The notes: generated from the sequence alone by a model not told the origin. A DNA stretch of 47,753 bases from an uncultured bacterium (GCA_934644775.1 CAKUDB010000021.1:1-47753), one strand, 5' to 3'. Counted from the stretch's first letter, positions 15,626-24,339 are shown. Translations and numbers: made by a program.

Positions 15626-16912
15626 TTAGCAAAACTCCAAGCGAGAAGATTTATCTTGCATAAAGCTATTAAAGCTTCCCTGATAAGGCAAAGGAATGCC
15701 CAAATTGTGATACTCATTTTTTAATATGCTAGTTAAATCGGCTTCACTGCTGGCACAATTTATACGTTCAAGCAATTGTTTATAGGCGCTCGTTTCTTGC
15801 TTAAACCGCTCATAATCTATCTTTTCAAGTTCGGAAAGATATTCATCTAACGCCTCATTTATTCTAATATAAGCGTCCAACTGTTTTTGTAACGGAAGAC
15901 TAATTCCTGAACGGATACAAATTTCCTTAAATACCAATAACGAAAATTTATACCAAGCAATTAAATTCAAGCGCAAGAAGAAAGTTAAGCAATTACCGCC
16001 AGAGCGTATGTAAGCGTCAGCTCCATCCATTAAACATAAAGTTCCCTGGCCAATAAGCAACATTATACGCAAATCATCATGCTGTATGCTAGGAATACAT
16101 TCTTTTAATGGTCTTTTATAATAGAAATAATGCTTAAGCGCCCAAATAAGCTTTATAGATAAATCGCACAGAACTACGGGAACGGCCATAGTCAGTCCCC
16201 ATCTGGCATCGTATCCGGCTTGGAAAGTTTTTGTAGCTAAAGTTGCTAAAGTGTTCCTATCTTGACCTACTTGAAAAGAACCAAAATCGCAAAGTTGAAA
16301 TAATTCATAAAAAGGAATAACTACACCGCTACCGCGTCCACTCTGTCCGACAGAACCGGAACTGCCAGCTACATCAGACATAATATGCCCAAGCCAATTG
16401 ACAAATCCGCAAAATAATTTAGAGACAAAATTGCTGCCTCTAAGCTCAAAAGTGTCAGTTTTTATAGTTATAAATTTGCCATCACTTAAAAAAGTGGAAG
16501 TTGAAGTAAACTGATTAAGTATAGAGAAAAACAATCCCACAATGTCGGGCGAATGGGCCAAAGATTTCATGTGGTGATTTTTAGAAGACATATTAAAGGC
16601 GCCACCGACATCGGCTGTATGCCTCTGGTCATAATTTACCGGAAATTTTTTCTCTAAAAATCCTATAGCGCTAGCTTCTTTGCCATTATCTTTCCAGCCG
16701 CACATTTTGGCAAAGCCCATAACCGCTTTGTCAACTTGGCTATCAGTCCAAGTTTGGAGCTTGCTATCGCCAGGTGCTCCCACTAAAAAAACATCTATTA
16801 GACCCGCTACAGCACCACAGCCAACAGCAACTAAATAATCATATCTATCACATTTATCTTGATAGAAGAAAGGTTTAACTGATGTTTTGTTTATAAAATC
16901 TCCGATATTCAC
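15626..16912 (-). CDS. Conserved putative membrane protein of unknown function
   Basis: I choose the GTG at 16912, which puts DKCDRYDYLVAVG near the N-terminus as I recall from homologues; an open frame extends to a TTG at 16981, touching the endonuclease stop. The product is about 428 residues. Features are a hydrophobic segment YDYLVAVGCGAVAGLIDVFLVGAPG, a very distinctive central region (KFPVNYDQRHTADVGGAFNMSSKNHHMKSLAHSPDIVGLFFSILNQFTSTSTFL), FVNWLGHIMSDVAGSSGS, and later hydrophobic stretches (LTMAVPVVLCDLSIKLIWAL). Several His/Asp pairs (DQRH, KNHH, AHSPD, GHIMSD) could bind metal, as in membrane-bound phosphatase or phospholipase-like HD enzymes, but I do not recognise a named family. 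Its place directly after a restriction gene suggests an accessory island role. Confidence 0.65.
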   Translation of the reverse strand: MNIGDFINKTSVKPFFYQDKCDRYDYLVAVGCGAVAGLIDVFLVGAPGDSKLQTWTDSQVDKAVMGFAKMCGWKDNGKEASAIGFLEKKFPVNYDQRHTADVGGAFNMSSKNHHMKSLAHSPDIVGLFFSILNQFTSTSTFLSDGKFITIKTDTFELRGSNFVSKLFCGFVNWLGHIMSDVAGSSGSVGQSGRGSGVVIPFYELFQLCDFGSFQVGQDRNTLATLATKTFQAGYDARWGLTMAVPVVLCDLSIKLIWALKHYFYYKRPLKECIPSIQHDDLRIMLLIGQGTLCLMDGADAYIRSGGNCLTFFLRLNLIAWYKFSLLVFKEICIRSGISLPLQKQLDAYIRINEALDEYLSELEKIDYERFKQETSAYKQLLERINCASSEADLTSILKNEYHNLGIPLPYQGSFNSFMQDKSSRLEFC

Positions 16913-16982
16913 TGTTAATCTACAAAAGCTAAATATCCGCCCTATAACATATCCGCCCCATAACAAAAGACAATATGACAAT

Positions 16983-17840
16983 TTATATCGCTAAGTCAAG
17001 CGGTAGATCACTAATATCCTTAATCCTTTTTCCATCAATCAAAACATTCAACATTTCGATGGAGTCCTCTGCGCCAGTGGCTTCTACTGCTCTTATTAAT
17101 TCATACAAAGCAAAGTGATACATACAGTCAATATCCCCAGTTCCAAGTGCTAAAGAGGCAAGTCTGCTCGGCAAAGGTTCGCCAGTGACAACAACAATGT
17201 GAGGCAAATGTCCCTTGCGATTTCTTATTAAACCGAGTGCTTCTGTTCGGCTGTTTTGTGCTCGATCACTTCGCATAGTCCATTTGGCAGATACAGAAGC
17301 GTGAAGAATTGGTAATCCCTCATTTTGTGCACGAATATCAGCCATCTTACACACAGTGTCATCAACAATAATTTGAGGCGAATTAATTTCTTTGTCGTTA
17401 ACTGTGTCTCTATAAATAACTACATCTGGAGCGACCATGTAGTCATTTCCCATACTTGCAGCAAGTTTAGCATCGCTTTCTGTTAATTTGCTAAGATAAT
17501 CTAAATGCTCGTATTGGGCAAAGCTGCTTGTTTTTATCGCATTGCGATTTCCAAGTTTAACAATATGCCACTTTCCTGGACGCAATTTTTGCAAATTAGG
17601 GAATGTTTCCATCAGAAACTGCATATTCAACTGTTCAAATTTAGCTCCTGATGTTTGTCCCACAGCTTTATCGTGTGTTTCTGCCATCAACTGATTGGCA
17701 ATTCCCCGTGCGATAGCTATAGACAGCTTCGAAGATGAATCTGCATTGCTTGGGATCCCCTTAGTATCTACTGTTAATACTCCATTTTCAAGTAAACTTT
17801 TATGATAATTTTTACGAGCTTCAGCAATCAACGCCTTCAT
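16983..17840 (-). CDS. NgoMIV-type type II restriction endonuclease (predicted GCCGGC)
   Basis: Recognised by strong similarity to NgoMIV over the full length. The ATG at 17840 gives 285 residues and aligns the N-terminus with the known enzyme; a TTG two codons earlier has a slightly better ribosome-site spacing. The active-site pieces are all visible: Glu69 in GQTSGAKFEQLN, Asp139 in APDVVI, Lys186 in SAKWTMRSD and Glu200 in NSRTEALGL, matching the Asp-x-Lys...Glu arrangement described for NgoMIV. The C-terminal blocks RNRKGHLPHIVVVT, LALGTGDIDCMYHFALYEL and GKRIKDISDLPLDLA are nearly identical. NgoMIV is a tetramer that cuts G^CCGGC. The gene overlaps the methylase 3' end by 20 bp, so the methylase is made first. 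Confidence 0.93.
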   Translation of the reverse strand: MKALIAEARKNYHKSLLENGVLTVDTKGIPSNADSSSKLSIAIARGIANQLMAETHDKAVGQTSGAKFEQLNMQFLMETFPNLQKLRPGKWHIVKLGNRNAIKTSSFAQYEHLDYLSKLTESDAKLAASMGNDYMVAPDVVIYRDTVNDKEINSPQIIVDDTVCKMADIRAQNEGLPILHASVSAKWTMRSDRAQNSRTEALGLIRNRKGHLPHIVVVTGEPLPSRLASLALGTGDIDCMYHFALYELIRAVEATGAEDSIEMLNVLIDGKRIKDISDLPLDLAI

Positions 17841-18768
17841 TTTCAAGCACTCTCCTGATTTCTTTTCCTACAGCTTGCGCAACTGGCGGCGGGAAAGCAT
17901 TGCCGATCATTCTGCACGCAGCAGTTTTCTTATTTCCAAAATCCCAACTATCCGGAAAACCTTGAATCCTTGCAATCATTCTTGGTGTCAAACGTGGCAT
18001 CCCTTCAAAACCCTTTTGTGGCGCCTCATTGGCTATGCCCAATCCATCAACTCCGAGCGCTGCCCAAGCTTTTCTCGCACGCACAGGTCCTAAATCTGGA
18101 CCTCCATGTTTTTTTGAGCCGCCTACAATAGTCGGTGCGATGGTAGAAGCTTGCTTTGCCCATTCATCTACTCTCGCCCAACCATTTTCCCCCATCAGAT
18201 CGACCAAAGTTTCACCGACACTTTTTGTTAGCTCAGGATTTGCAGTAGGATAGAAAAAAACGCCTTTGATGTCTTTTCTTATACCAACAATGACAACACG
18301 AGGCCGTAACTGAGGAACGCCATAATCTGAAGCATTTAAAAGTTTTATCTGAACATTGTAGCCAAGTTCATCGATCTTATTTAATACAAAATCTCGATAA
18401 TCAGAAAATGATGGATCTAAAAAACCACGAACATTTTCGAGCATTACTGCACGTGGATTGATTTCTTCTATTAAGCGCAAAGCCTCAGGAAAAAGATCAC
18501 GTTCATCAGCATTGCCTAATTGTTTGCCAGCAACGGAAAATGGAGGACATGGGACTCCTCCTGCAAATAGATCAATCTTGTCTCTATATGGTGCTCCGGA
18601 AAAATTCTTCACATCGGCACATATTACGTTCCAATTAGGACGATTCAGTTTTAAAGTGTTACAATAACTCTGCTCATATTCGACAATGGCAACGTGAGAG
18701 AAGCCAGCTCTTTCCAAACCTAGCGCTTGCCCACCAGCTCCAGCACAAATTTCAATACTTGTAAGCAT
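17821..18768 (-). CDS. C5-cytosine DNA methyltransferase partnering the NgoMIV-like enzyme
   Basis: 315 residues with the ordered m5C methylase motifs: I (EICAGAGGQALGLE, 6-19), IV with the catalytic Cys in GGVPCPPFS at about 70-78, VI (LENVRGF, about 110), VIII (QLRPRVVIVG), IX (RLTPRMIARIQGFPDSW) and X (GNAFPPPVAQAV). The short target-recognition region between VIII and IX (about 190-250) would set specificity. It protects host GCCGGC sites if the pair follows NgoMIV; the modified base cannot be read from sequence. It heads the minus-strand run; no clear Shine-Dalgarno precedes the ATG. Confidence 0.93.
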   Translation of the reverse strand: MLTSIEICAGAGGQALGLERAGFSHVAIVEYEQSYCNTLKLNRPNWNVICADVKNFSGAPYRDKIDLFAGGVPCPPFSVAGKQLGNADERDLFPEALRLIEEINPRAVMLENVRGFLDPSFSDYRDFVLNKIDELGYNVQIKLLNASDYGVPQLRPRVVIVGIRKDIKGVFFYPTANPELTKSVGETLVDLMGENGWARVDEWAKQASTIAPTIVGGSKKHGGPDLGPVRARKAWAALGVDGLGIANEAPQKGFEGMPRLTPRMIARIQGFPDSWDFGNKKTAACRMIGNAFPPPVAQAVGKEIRRVLENEGVDC

Positions 18769-18813
18769 AATTTTATATCACCAAAGTTTTATTTGCGATA
18801 ATTACACACTGAG

Positions 18814-19314
18814 CTATTCTTCGCTAATTTCAAAACCTTCGTCATCCAGCTCGCAAACAGCTACAGCTTCTTCGGGAGTAAGTTCGCCACTCATAACAGC
18901 TGCTATACCGCCGGCGTACTTGTAGAACATAGCTAAAGGCATGTTGAAGCTATTATCAATCATATCGTAAGAGGGCACCTTATCCTCTCCTAAATATACG
19001 AAAGACTTATAGCGTACTTCTCCAGTTGTGTAATCAAGTTCAAAATTGCCAAATTTTAAACCAAAGTTGGCTCTGGTAATAAATTCAGCCATAGCGGCTA
19101 AACATTTATCGGCTGGCTCAGGATAGCTGGCGTAGATATAATACGAATCGATATCAGCCATTAAATTGTAAAACAGAGTTGGAGCGAATTTAATGGGCGT
19201 TTCTAAATTAAAATAAAAGATATGACCGCCTTCGTCGCTGTCTTCCAAATTGTATTTAAGCTCTTCTTCGTCGAGATAGTTTTTTAAAGCGGCTTCTATC
19301 TTTTCTAAACCCAT
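18814..19314 (-). CDS. YbjN-domain protein
   Basis: 166 residues, acidic. The opening MGLEKIEAALKNYLDEEELKYNLEDSD, the strand-rich middle (HIFYFNLETPIKF) and ITRANFGLKFGNFELDYTTGEVRYKSFVYL fit the YbjN-like fold, which is related to type III secretion chaperones. The family is poorly characterised; E. coli YbjN affects motility and stress responses. No membrane segment or signal peptide is visible. It lies 130 bp downstream of lepA on the same strand and may be cotranscribed, but the spacing leaves this open. Confidence 0.75.
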   Translation of the reverse strand: MGLEKIEAALKNYLDEEELKYNLEDSDEGGHIFYFNLETPIKFAPTLFYNLMADIDSYYIYASYPEPADKCLAAMAEFITRANFGLKFGNFELDYTTGEVRYKSFVYLGEDKVPSYDMIDNSFNMPLAMFYKYAGGIAAVMSGELTPEEAVAVCELDDEGFEISEE

Positions 19315-19444
19315 CTTCTCGTTTTACCTTTCATTATAAATACAAACGCTGCCGTAAGCTTGATTTGTTAATAATACAACATGTTTACCAAGCTGGCGAC
19401 AGCGCACACGTTAAATTACAAAAATTATATAATAAGGCGTCCTA

Positions 19445-21247
19445 CTACTCGTCGTCTTTTTTTAGAACTGCCAGGAAAGCTTCCTGCGGAATATCGACAT
19501 TGCCTATACGTTTCATACGTTTTTTGCCTTCTTTTTGTTTTTCCAGCAACTTACGCTTACGAGAAATGTCACCGCCGTAGCACTTAGCTAATACGTTCTT
19601 ACGCATAGCTTTAACAGTTTCGCGAGCTAAAATCTTACCGCCTAAGCAAGCTTGAATGGGAACTTCAAACATCTGGCGAGGAATAACTTCTTTAAGGCGC
19701 TCAGCCAAATCGCGGCCGGCAGCATAAGCGCGATCGCGATGAACAATTATAGACAGAGCGTCTACTTTTTGGCCGTTAACTAAAATATCTAAACGTACTA
19801 AATCAGACTGACGTGAGCCACACAACTCGTAATCAAAAGAAGCGTAGCCTCTGGTTCTAGACTTAAGTTGATCAAAAAAGTCGGTAATAATCTCTGATAG
19901 AGGCAACTCATAATGGATCATAGCCCTTCCCGGAGAGGGATATTCCATATCCATAAAAATACCGCGACGCCCCTGGCAAAGCTCCATAATCGGACCGACA
20001 TAATCTTCAGGTACAATTATTGTAGCTAATACAATAGGTTCATCGATGACCATTTGTTGTTCGCCGGCTGGGAAATCGGACGGATTTTGAATAAGCTTGG
20101 TGGAACCGTCTTTATTGCGAATAGTGTAAATAACGCTGGGAGCTGTGGCAATAAGATCAAGATCGAACTCGCGCTCTAAACGCTCTTGGACAATTTCCAT
20201 ATGCAGCAAACCCAAGAAACCGCAGCGATAACCAAAGCCTAAAGCCACAGAGGTTTCCGGCTCCCAAACTAAAGCGGCGTCGTTAAGTTTAAGCTTGGAA
20301 AGGGCGTCGCGCAAGTTGTTATAATCTAAAGGATCGATAGGATAAAGGCCGCTATAAACCATAGGGACGGCTGGGCGATAACCGGGCAAAGCTTCACTTG
20401 CTCCGTCTTTGGCAAAAGTTAAAGTATCGCCTACTCTGGTCTCTTCGATATTGCGAATTTGAGCTACCAAGTAGCCTACATCTCCAGCTTTAAGCACTTC
20501 GCTAGGACGAGGGCCGGGAGTGAAGATACCAACCTCATCGACTTGATATTCTTTGCCCGTACTCATCATGCGCACAACGTCACCTTTACGCACTTGGCCG
20601 TCAACGACTCTAAAGAAAGGTACGACGCCGCGATATTTATCATAGCGAGAGTCAAAAATTAAAGCTCTCAAGGGCTTATTTAAGTTGCCTTTAGGAGGTG
20701 GAATTTGCCCAACGATAGCTTCCATAAGTTCATCGATACCGATATTTTGTTTAGCTGAAACTAAACAAGCATCGGAAGCGGGCAAGGCCAGAACTTCTTC
20801 AATTTCATGGACTACTCGTTCAGGATCGGCTGAAGGTAGATCGATCTTATTGATAACTGGTACGACTTCAAGCCCCTGATCCAAAGCCATTTGGTAGTTG
20901 GCCAAAGTTTGAGCCTCTACACCTTGAGAAGCATCTACAACTAAAAGAGCTCCTTCGCAAGCAGCCAAGGAACGAGAAACCTCATAGGTAAAATCGACGT
21001 GTCCTGGAGTATCAAGTAAGTTGAGCTGATAAAGCTCGCCATTTTTGGCAGTGTAATATAAAGTTACCGGATGTGACTTAATAGTAATACCGCGCTCGCG
21101 CTCCAAGTCCATGGAATCAAGCACTTGATCCATCATGTCGCGTTTATCGATAGCATTAGTGTGCTCCAGAATGCGGTCGGCCAAGGTAGATTTACCGTGG
21201 TCGATATGGGCAATTATACAAAAATTTCTAACGTGATCCTGATCCAT
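19445..21247 (-). CDS. lepA: Elongation factor 4
   Basis: 600 residues, full length for LepA/EF4, a translational GTPase that acts on the ribosome during initiation or elongation and back-translocation. GTPase motifs are G1 AHIDHGKST (13-21), G2 RGITIKS, G3 LDTPGHVDF and G4 NKIDLPSA. Further on are the EF-G-like domains and the LepA-specific C-terminal domain, ending ARETVKAMRKNVLAKCYGGDISRKRKLLEKQKEGKKRMK, which is diagnostic. The ATG at 21247 begins MDQDHVRNFCIIAHIDHGKST. It is flanked by an HU gene upstream with a terminator in between, so it has its own promoter. Confidence 0.98.
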   Translation of the reverse strand: MDQDHVRNFCIIAHIDHGKSTLADRILEHTNAIDKRDMMDQVLDSMDLERERGITIKSHPVTLYYTAKNGELYQLNLLDTPGHVDFTYEVSRSLAACEGALLVVDASQGVEAQTLANYQMALDQGLEVVPVINKIDLPSADPERVVHEIEEVLALPASDACLVSAKQNIGIDELMEAIVGQIPPPKGNLNKPLRALIFDSRYDKYRGVVPFFRVVDGQVRKGDVVRMMSTGKEYQVDEVGIFTPGPRPSEVLKAGDVGYLVAQIRNIEETRVGDTLTFAKDGASEALPGYRPAVPMVYSGLYPIDPLDYNNLRDALSKLKLNDAALVWEPETSVALGFGYRCGFLGLLHMEIVQERLEREFDLDLIATAPSVIYTIRNKDGSTKLIQNPSDFPAGEQQMVIDEPIVLATIIVPEDYVGPIMELCQGRRGIFMDMEYPSPGRAMIHYELPLSEIITDFFDQLKSRTRGYASFDYELCGSRQSDLVRLDILVNGQKVDALSIIVHRDRAYAAGRDLAERLKEVIPRQMFEVPIQACLGGKILARETVKAMRKNVLAKCYGGDISRKRKLLEKQKEGKKRMKRIGNVDIPQEAFLAVLKKDDE

Positions 21248-21363
21248 ATGAGTTTCTTTTGGCTCTATTTTATTTTTATAAGCTCCTTTTGCCTAAGCAG
21301 AAGCAGCAATCAACTTTACCCTAACCAGAGCTAATTTGCAAGTTTTGCCTATTTTTTAGGAGT

Positions 21364-21411
21364 AAAAAAAGCAGCCGAACTGTATACGCGGTACACATTC
21401 CTGCTGCTTTT
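21364..21411 (-). terminator. Terminator after the HU gene
   Basis: AAAAGCAGC (21367-21375) pairs with GCTGCTTTT (21403-21411); an inner TGTA/TACA pair shortens the loop. On the minus strand the stem is followed by a run of U from the A tract at 21364-21370. It lies 81 bp past the HU stop. Confidence 0.7.
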
Positions 21412-21491
21412 AATACGTGTTTCTTATTAGCAGCTTGACCTTACTAAAGTAAGCAATCAAACTGCCCTATTTAAGTGAACTCTGCGAAACT

Positions 21492-21815
21492 TTACTTAAC
21501 GGCTTCTTTGAGTTCTTTACCGGGACGGAAGACGGGCACTCTTCTGGCGGGAATGATAATTTTTTCACTCTCTTCGCCGGCAGCTCCGGGACGACGACCT
21601 GTACGAGCTTTACGATCGCGAATTTCGAAAGCGCCGAAAGGTATCAAGCGCACGTTTTCACCGTTCTTAAGACGATTTACGATAACTTTCAGGAGCGTCT
21701 GAAGCAGTTCAGCAGCTTCCTTTTTATTTAACTTGGCCTCAGCAGCGAAATCGGCTACGATCTCACTCTTCCCGACCTTATTTCTCTTTTCATCATGGAC
21801 TGCATTCTTATCCAT
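21492..21815 (-). CDS. HU-family nucleoid protein
   Basis: The start is the ATG at 21815, with GGAGGG five bases upstream; a longer open frame exists but lacks such a site. The 107 residues are slightly longer than the usual ~90 because of a charged N-terminal extension (MDKNAVHDEKRNK) before the core VGKSEIVADFAAEAKLNKKEA. The DNA-binding arm is seen in FGAFEIRDRKARTGRRPGAAGEESEKIIIPARRVPVFRPGKELK, with the Arg-rich beta-arm and conserved Pro. HU/IHF proteins bend DNA and compact the nucleoid. It is monocistronic with a terminator downstream and a structured leader upstream. Confidence 0.93.
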   Translation of the reverse strand: MDKNAVHDEKRNKVGKSEIVADFAAEAKLNKKEAAELLQTLLKVIVNRLKNGENVRLIPFGAFEIRDRKARTGRRPGAAGEESEKIIIPARRVPVFRPGKELKEAVK

Positions 21816-21847
21816 AATATCCCTCCAAAGCACTACCCTCTCTAAGT

Positions 21848-21890
21848 CTGGCTCAAAACGCACTCCTTAAAAGTGCCTAAATGGAGCCAG
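21848..21890 (-). promoter_or_regulatory. Structured leader element upstream of the HU gene
   Basis: Two nested perfect arms: outer CTGGCTC (21848-21854) / GAGCCAG (21884-21890), inner GCACT (21860-21864) / AGTGC (21872-21876). It lies about 33-75 bases before the HU start, within the probable 5' leader or promoter. It may be an RNA hairpin or an operator; there is no U tract for termination. Confidence 0.45.
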
Positions 21891-22478
21891 TCTCGCAAGA
21901 AGACTTGTCAACACCAACTAAAATTGCAGAGCCTCAGAATTTTGACTCGCTGACCAAGAGCGAACTTTCTCAATTCGATCTTTCGCCAAATCTAATAAGT
22001 GAGGTTCCTGGTGTTTACTTTGCCCCATCAGGTTCAATCTACGTCGAGGCGTATGAAAAAGTATAACAAGAATCTCCGACACGTGAAGCCGCTCGAAGCC
22101 GTAATAATTATAAAAACTCAACATAGAGAATTCCCTCATGCAGTCCCTACATAGTGGCATAGAAAAAACTAAAAATCAACGATTTAACGGGTATTTTTTG
22201 CAACTTCATTTAATAAAAAAGCCGTTAAGAGTAACATTTTTTACCTTTATGCATACTTACAATATTTAATTGAGCATATTTCGCATGGTTGCGCCTACTT
22301 TTATATTTATAATTTAAGCGCCACAAAAACAGTACAAGTTACCAATTTATCCCTAAAAATGGTTAATATCTATTTCGAAGTAGATTACAAGCTTAACATA
22401 AGATAGTAATTATCATCCCAAATTTTATTCACTTCGATAGAGGATTGAAAGGCCAATAACAGAAAAATCGCCAACATT
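21891..22478. other. Divergent intergenic region between HU and hpnH
   Basis: Nearly 590 bp with no recognisable gene. Short overlapping open frames on the two strands (21881-22066 and 21918-22160) lack ribosome sites and family features. The part after about 22160 is strongly AT-rich and contains an inverted repeat TTAACGG/CCGTTAA near 22183-22229. Promoters for both flanking genes are expected here, but none is clear enough to mark. Confidence 0.5.
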
Positions 22479-23480
22479 ATGCGGTTTCCATTTGATTTTA
22501 CTTTTACCCAGGCTGTATACCAAGCCAAAATGAAACGTCAGGGTCGGCGTTATCCTACCGTATGCATGTTAGAGCCCCTTTATACTTGTAATTTAGCTTG
22601 TCGAGGTTGTACTCCAGAGCGCCATACTGGTAAATTGGCTGATCGTTTAAGTGTGGCTCAATGTTTGCAAGCTGTAGAAGAGGCCAAGGTGCCCATTGTT
22701 TCCGTTTGTGGCGGTGAGCCTATGCTTTACCCTGAATTGCCTGAGCTTTTAAGTCAGCTTATCACTCGCGGTAAATATATTATTCTTTGCACCAATGCTC
22801 AATTGCTCGACACCAAGTTCTTTGGTATTGTGCCTCCGGATCGCCATATCTTTGTAAATGTCCACTTAGACGGCATGGAAAAGACGCACGACTATGTAAC
22901 TAATCGTCCTGGTACTTGGAAGCGCTCTATAGCTATGATTCGCGAGAGCAAGCAGCGCGGTTATTTAACTATAGTGAATTGCACTGTGTATAAAGAAACT
23001 GACGTGGAAGAGCTTGAAGAGCTTTGCCAGCTTCTTACAGAAATTGGAATTGATGGTATTTTAGTAACTCCCGGCTACCAATTTGAAAATGTTCACGAGA
23101 ACGTATTCTTAACAGCTCAAGATACTTCGAAAAAGTTTAAGCGCATTAAAGAGTTTGCTCACAAATATAAGATTACTTCTACTCCTGCCTTTTTAGAATT
23201 TTGTGCTGGCGAGCGTAAGCTTACTTGCGCTCCTTATTCTACGGTCAATTATACTCCTCACGGTTGGAAAGCGCCTTGTTATTTAGTTGACAGTCAGGAA
23301 TTTTATCCTGATTTCAAAACTTTTTGGAATAGTGTTGACTGGGATTATTGGGAAAAACATGAAGATGCTCGTTGCGCCAATTGTCGTATGCACTCTGGCT
23401 TTGAGCAAACGGCTGTCGAGCAAGCTTTCAATTCCCCTATGGATATTCTTAAGTTAGCTGCTTGGCAATTTTCTGGTTAA
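22479..23480 (+). CDS. hpnH: Adenosyl-hopene transferase HpnH-like radical SAM protein
   Basis: 333 residues. In the known pathway HpnH joins the 5'-deoxyadenosyl group to the hopene double bond, starting C35 extended hopanoids. Near-signature blocks are MLEPLYTCNLACRGC (30-44) with the CxxxCxxC cluster ligands Cys37, 41 and 44, SVCGGEPMLYPEL, FVNVHLDGMEKTHDYVTNRPG, NCTVYKETDVEELEEL, GILVTPGYQFE and the C-terminal RCANCRMHSGFEQTAV. The usual GCG after the third cluster Cys is replaced by TPE, a small deviation. The ATG is accepted because MRFPFDFTF is the standard family start; the ribosome site is weak. The methyltransferase gene follows after 94 bp on the same strand. Confidence 0.92.
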   Translation: MRFPFDFTFTQAVYQAKMKRQGRRYPTVCMLEPLYTCNLACRGCTPERHTGKLADRLSVAQCLQAVEEAKVPIVSVCGGEPMLYPELPELLSQLITRGKYIILCTNAQLLDTKFFGIVPPDRHIFVNVHLDGMEKTHDYVTNRPGTWKRSIAMIRESKQRGYLTIVNCTVYKETDVEELEELCQLLTEIGIDGILVTPGYQFENVHENVFLTAQDTSKKFKRIKEFAHKYKITSTPAFLEFCAGERKLTCAPYSTVNYTPHGWKAPCYLVDSQEFYPDFKTFWNSVDWDYWEKHEDARCANCRMHSGFEQTAVEQAFNSPMDILKLAAWQFSG

Positions 23481-23574
23481 TATTTAGGCCACTATTTGTA
23501 GGCGGTAAGTTATAGAGCTTTATGTAAAAATTATAAGTTAATTCGGCCATTTTCGGCAGACAAAGGGTTAAAAG

Positions 23575-24252
23575 ATGAAAGAATTTTGGGACGTTTTAAC
23601 TTTATGTTTCCGGGAGTGGCCGGTTCTTTTTAAAGTTCAGAAACTTTGGAAAGTAGAGCTACTGATGTGGCTTTATTACTTATTCCGCCTTCCCGGTTTT
23701 GATATTTGGTTACAGCGCCGTTTAGTAGATCGTCCTGCTGATGATTTTCGTTTTGGGGATACTCCCTATCAAACTGGCTTAAAAATCTTACAAAAAGCTA
23801 AAGTAACTGAAAGCGATCTCTTTATAGATTTAGGCTCGGGCCGAGGTAAGATGGTTTTTTTGGCAGCTTTAGCTTGTCATTGCCAAGCTATTGGTATAGA
23901 ACTTCTACCTAGTTATAATCTCTTATGCAATCGTATTGCCAACAATTTGCACTTAGAAGATCAAGTTCAGTTCCTTTATGACGATTTTTTAGAGTGTGAC
24001 CTTACCGGTGTAAGTGTCATTTTTACCGCTTGTACTACCTGGTCAGAAATGACCCATGATTTACTTTTGGATCGAGTAGAAGAACTTCCCGACGGAGTGC
24101 GTTGGATTTCGGTCGGCCAAGAGCAACGCCATCCTGACTTAAATTTGGTAGGAGCCGATACTTTGCTTTTCAGTTGGGGTTATGAAGATGTTTGGTTTTA
24201 TGAAGTAAAACATCAAGCTTCTGTTGCTGACACTGATCTGAAAAATAACTAG
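23575..24252 (+). CDS. Class I SAM-dependent methyltransferase next to hpnH
   Basis: 225 residues. Motif I is DLFIDLGSGRGKMVFLAAL (81-99), followed by AIGIELLPSYNLLCNRIANNLHL (acidic SAM-ribose residue) and DDFLECDLTGVSVIFTACTTWS. This arrangement resembles DOT1-like and small-molecule class I methyltransferases. The first 50 residues are rich in Trp, Leu and Phe (CFREWPVLFKVQKLWKVELLMWLYYLFRLPGFDIWL) and could lie on a membrane, which would suit a lipid substrate. It follows hpnH by 94 bp and precedes a terminator, so the two probably form a transcript. A role in modifying the hopanoid or its precursor is inference only. Confidence 0.8.
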   Translation: MKEFWDVLTLCFREWPVLFKVQKLWKVELLMWLYYLFRLPGFDIWLQRRLVDRPADDFRFGDTPYQTGLKILQKAKVTESDLFIDLGSGRGKMVFLAALACHCQAIGIELLPSYNLLCNRIANNLHLEDQVQFLYDDFLECDLTGVSVIFTACTTWSEMTHDLLLDRVEELPDGVRWISVGQEQRHPDLNLVGADTLLFSWGYEDVWFYEVKHQASVADTDLKNN

Positions 24253-24270
24253 AACCCAATTGAGTGACAA

Positions 24271-24317
24271 AAAAGAAGGCAGCTTCCCACCTATTTTTGG
24301 TGATAGCTGCCCTTTTA
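24271..24317. terminator. Terminator between convergent methyltransferase and hpnI genes
   Basis: Stem GGCAGCT (24278-24284) / AGCTGCC (24305-24311), with an inner CACC/GGTG pair, an A tract to the left and CTTTTAA to the right. It suits transcripts from both sides. Confidence 0.6.
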
Positions 24318-24339
24318 ATCATATAAAGTGACACTCCTC

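Noticed and set aside
7228..19740. GCGATCGC octamers as a cyanobacterial HIP1 signature
   Set aside because: Only a couple of copies were noticed (near 7228 and 19731), far too few for HIP1 enrichment, so not used for taxonomy.
21881..22160. Overlapping short open frames on both strands between HU and hpnH
   Set aside because: Neither has a ribosome site or recognisable protein features, and they oppose each other.
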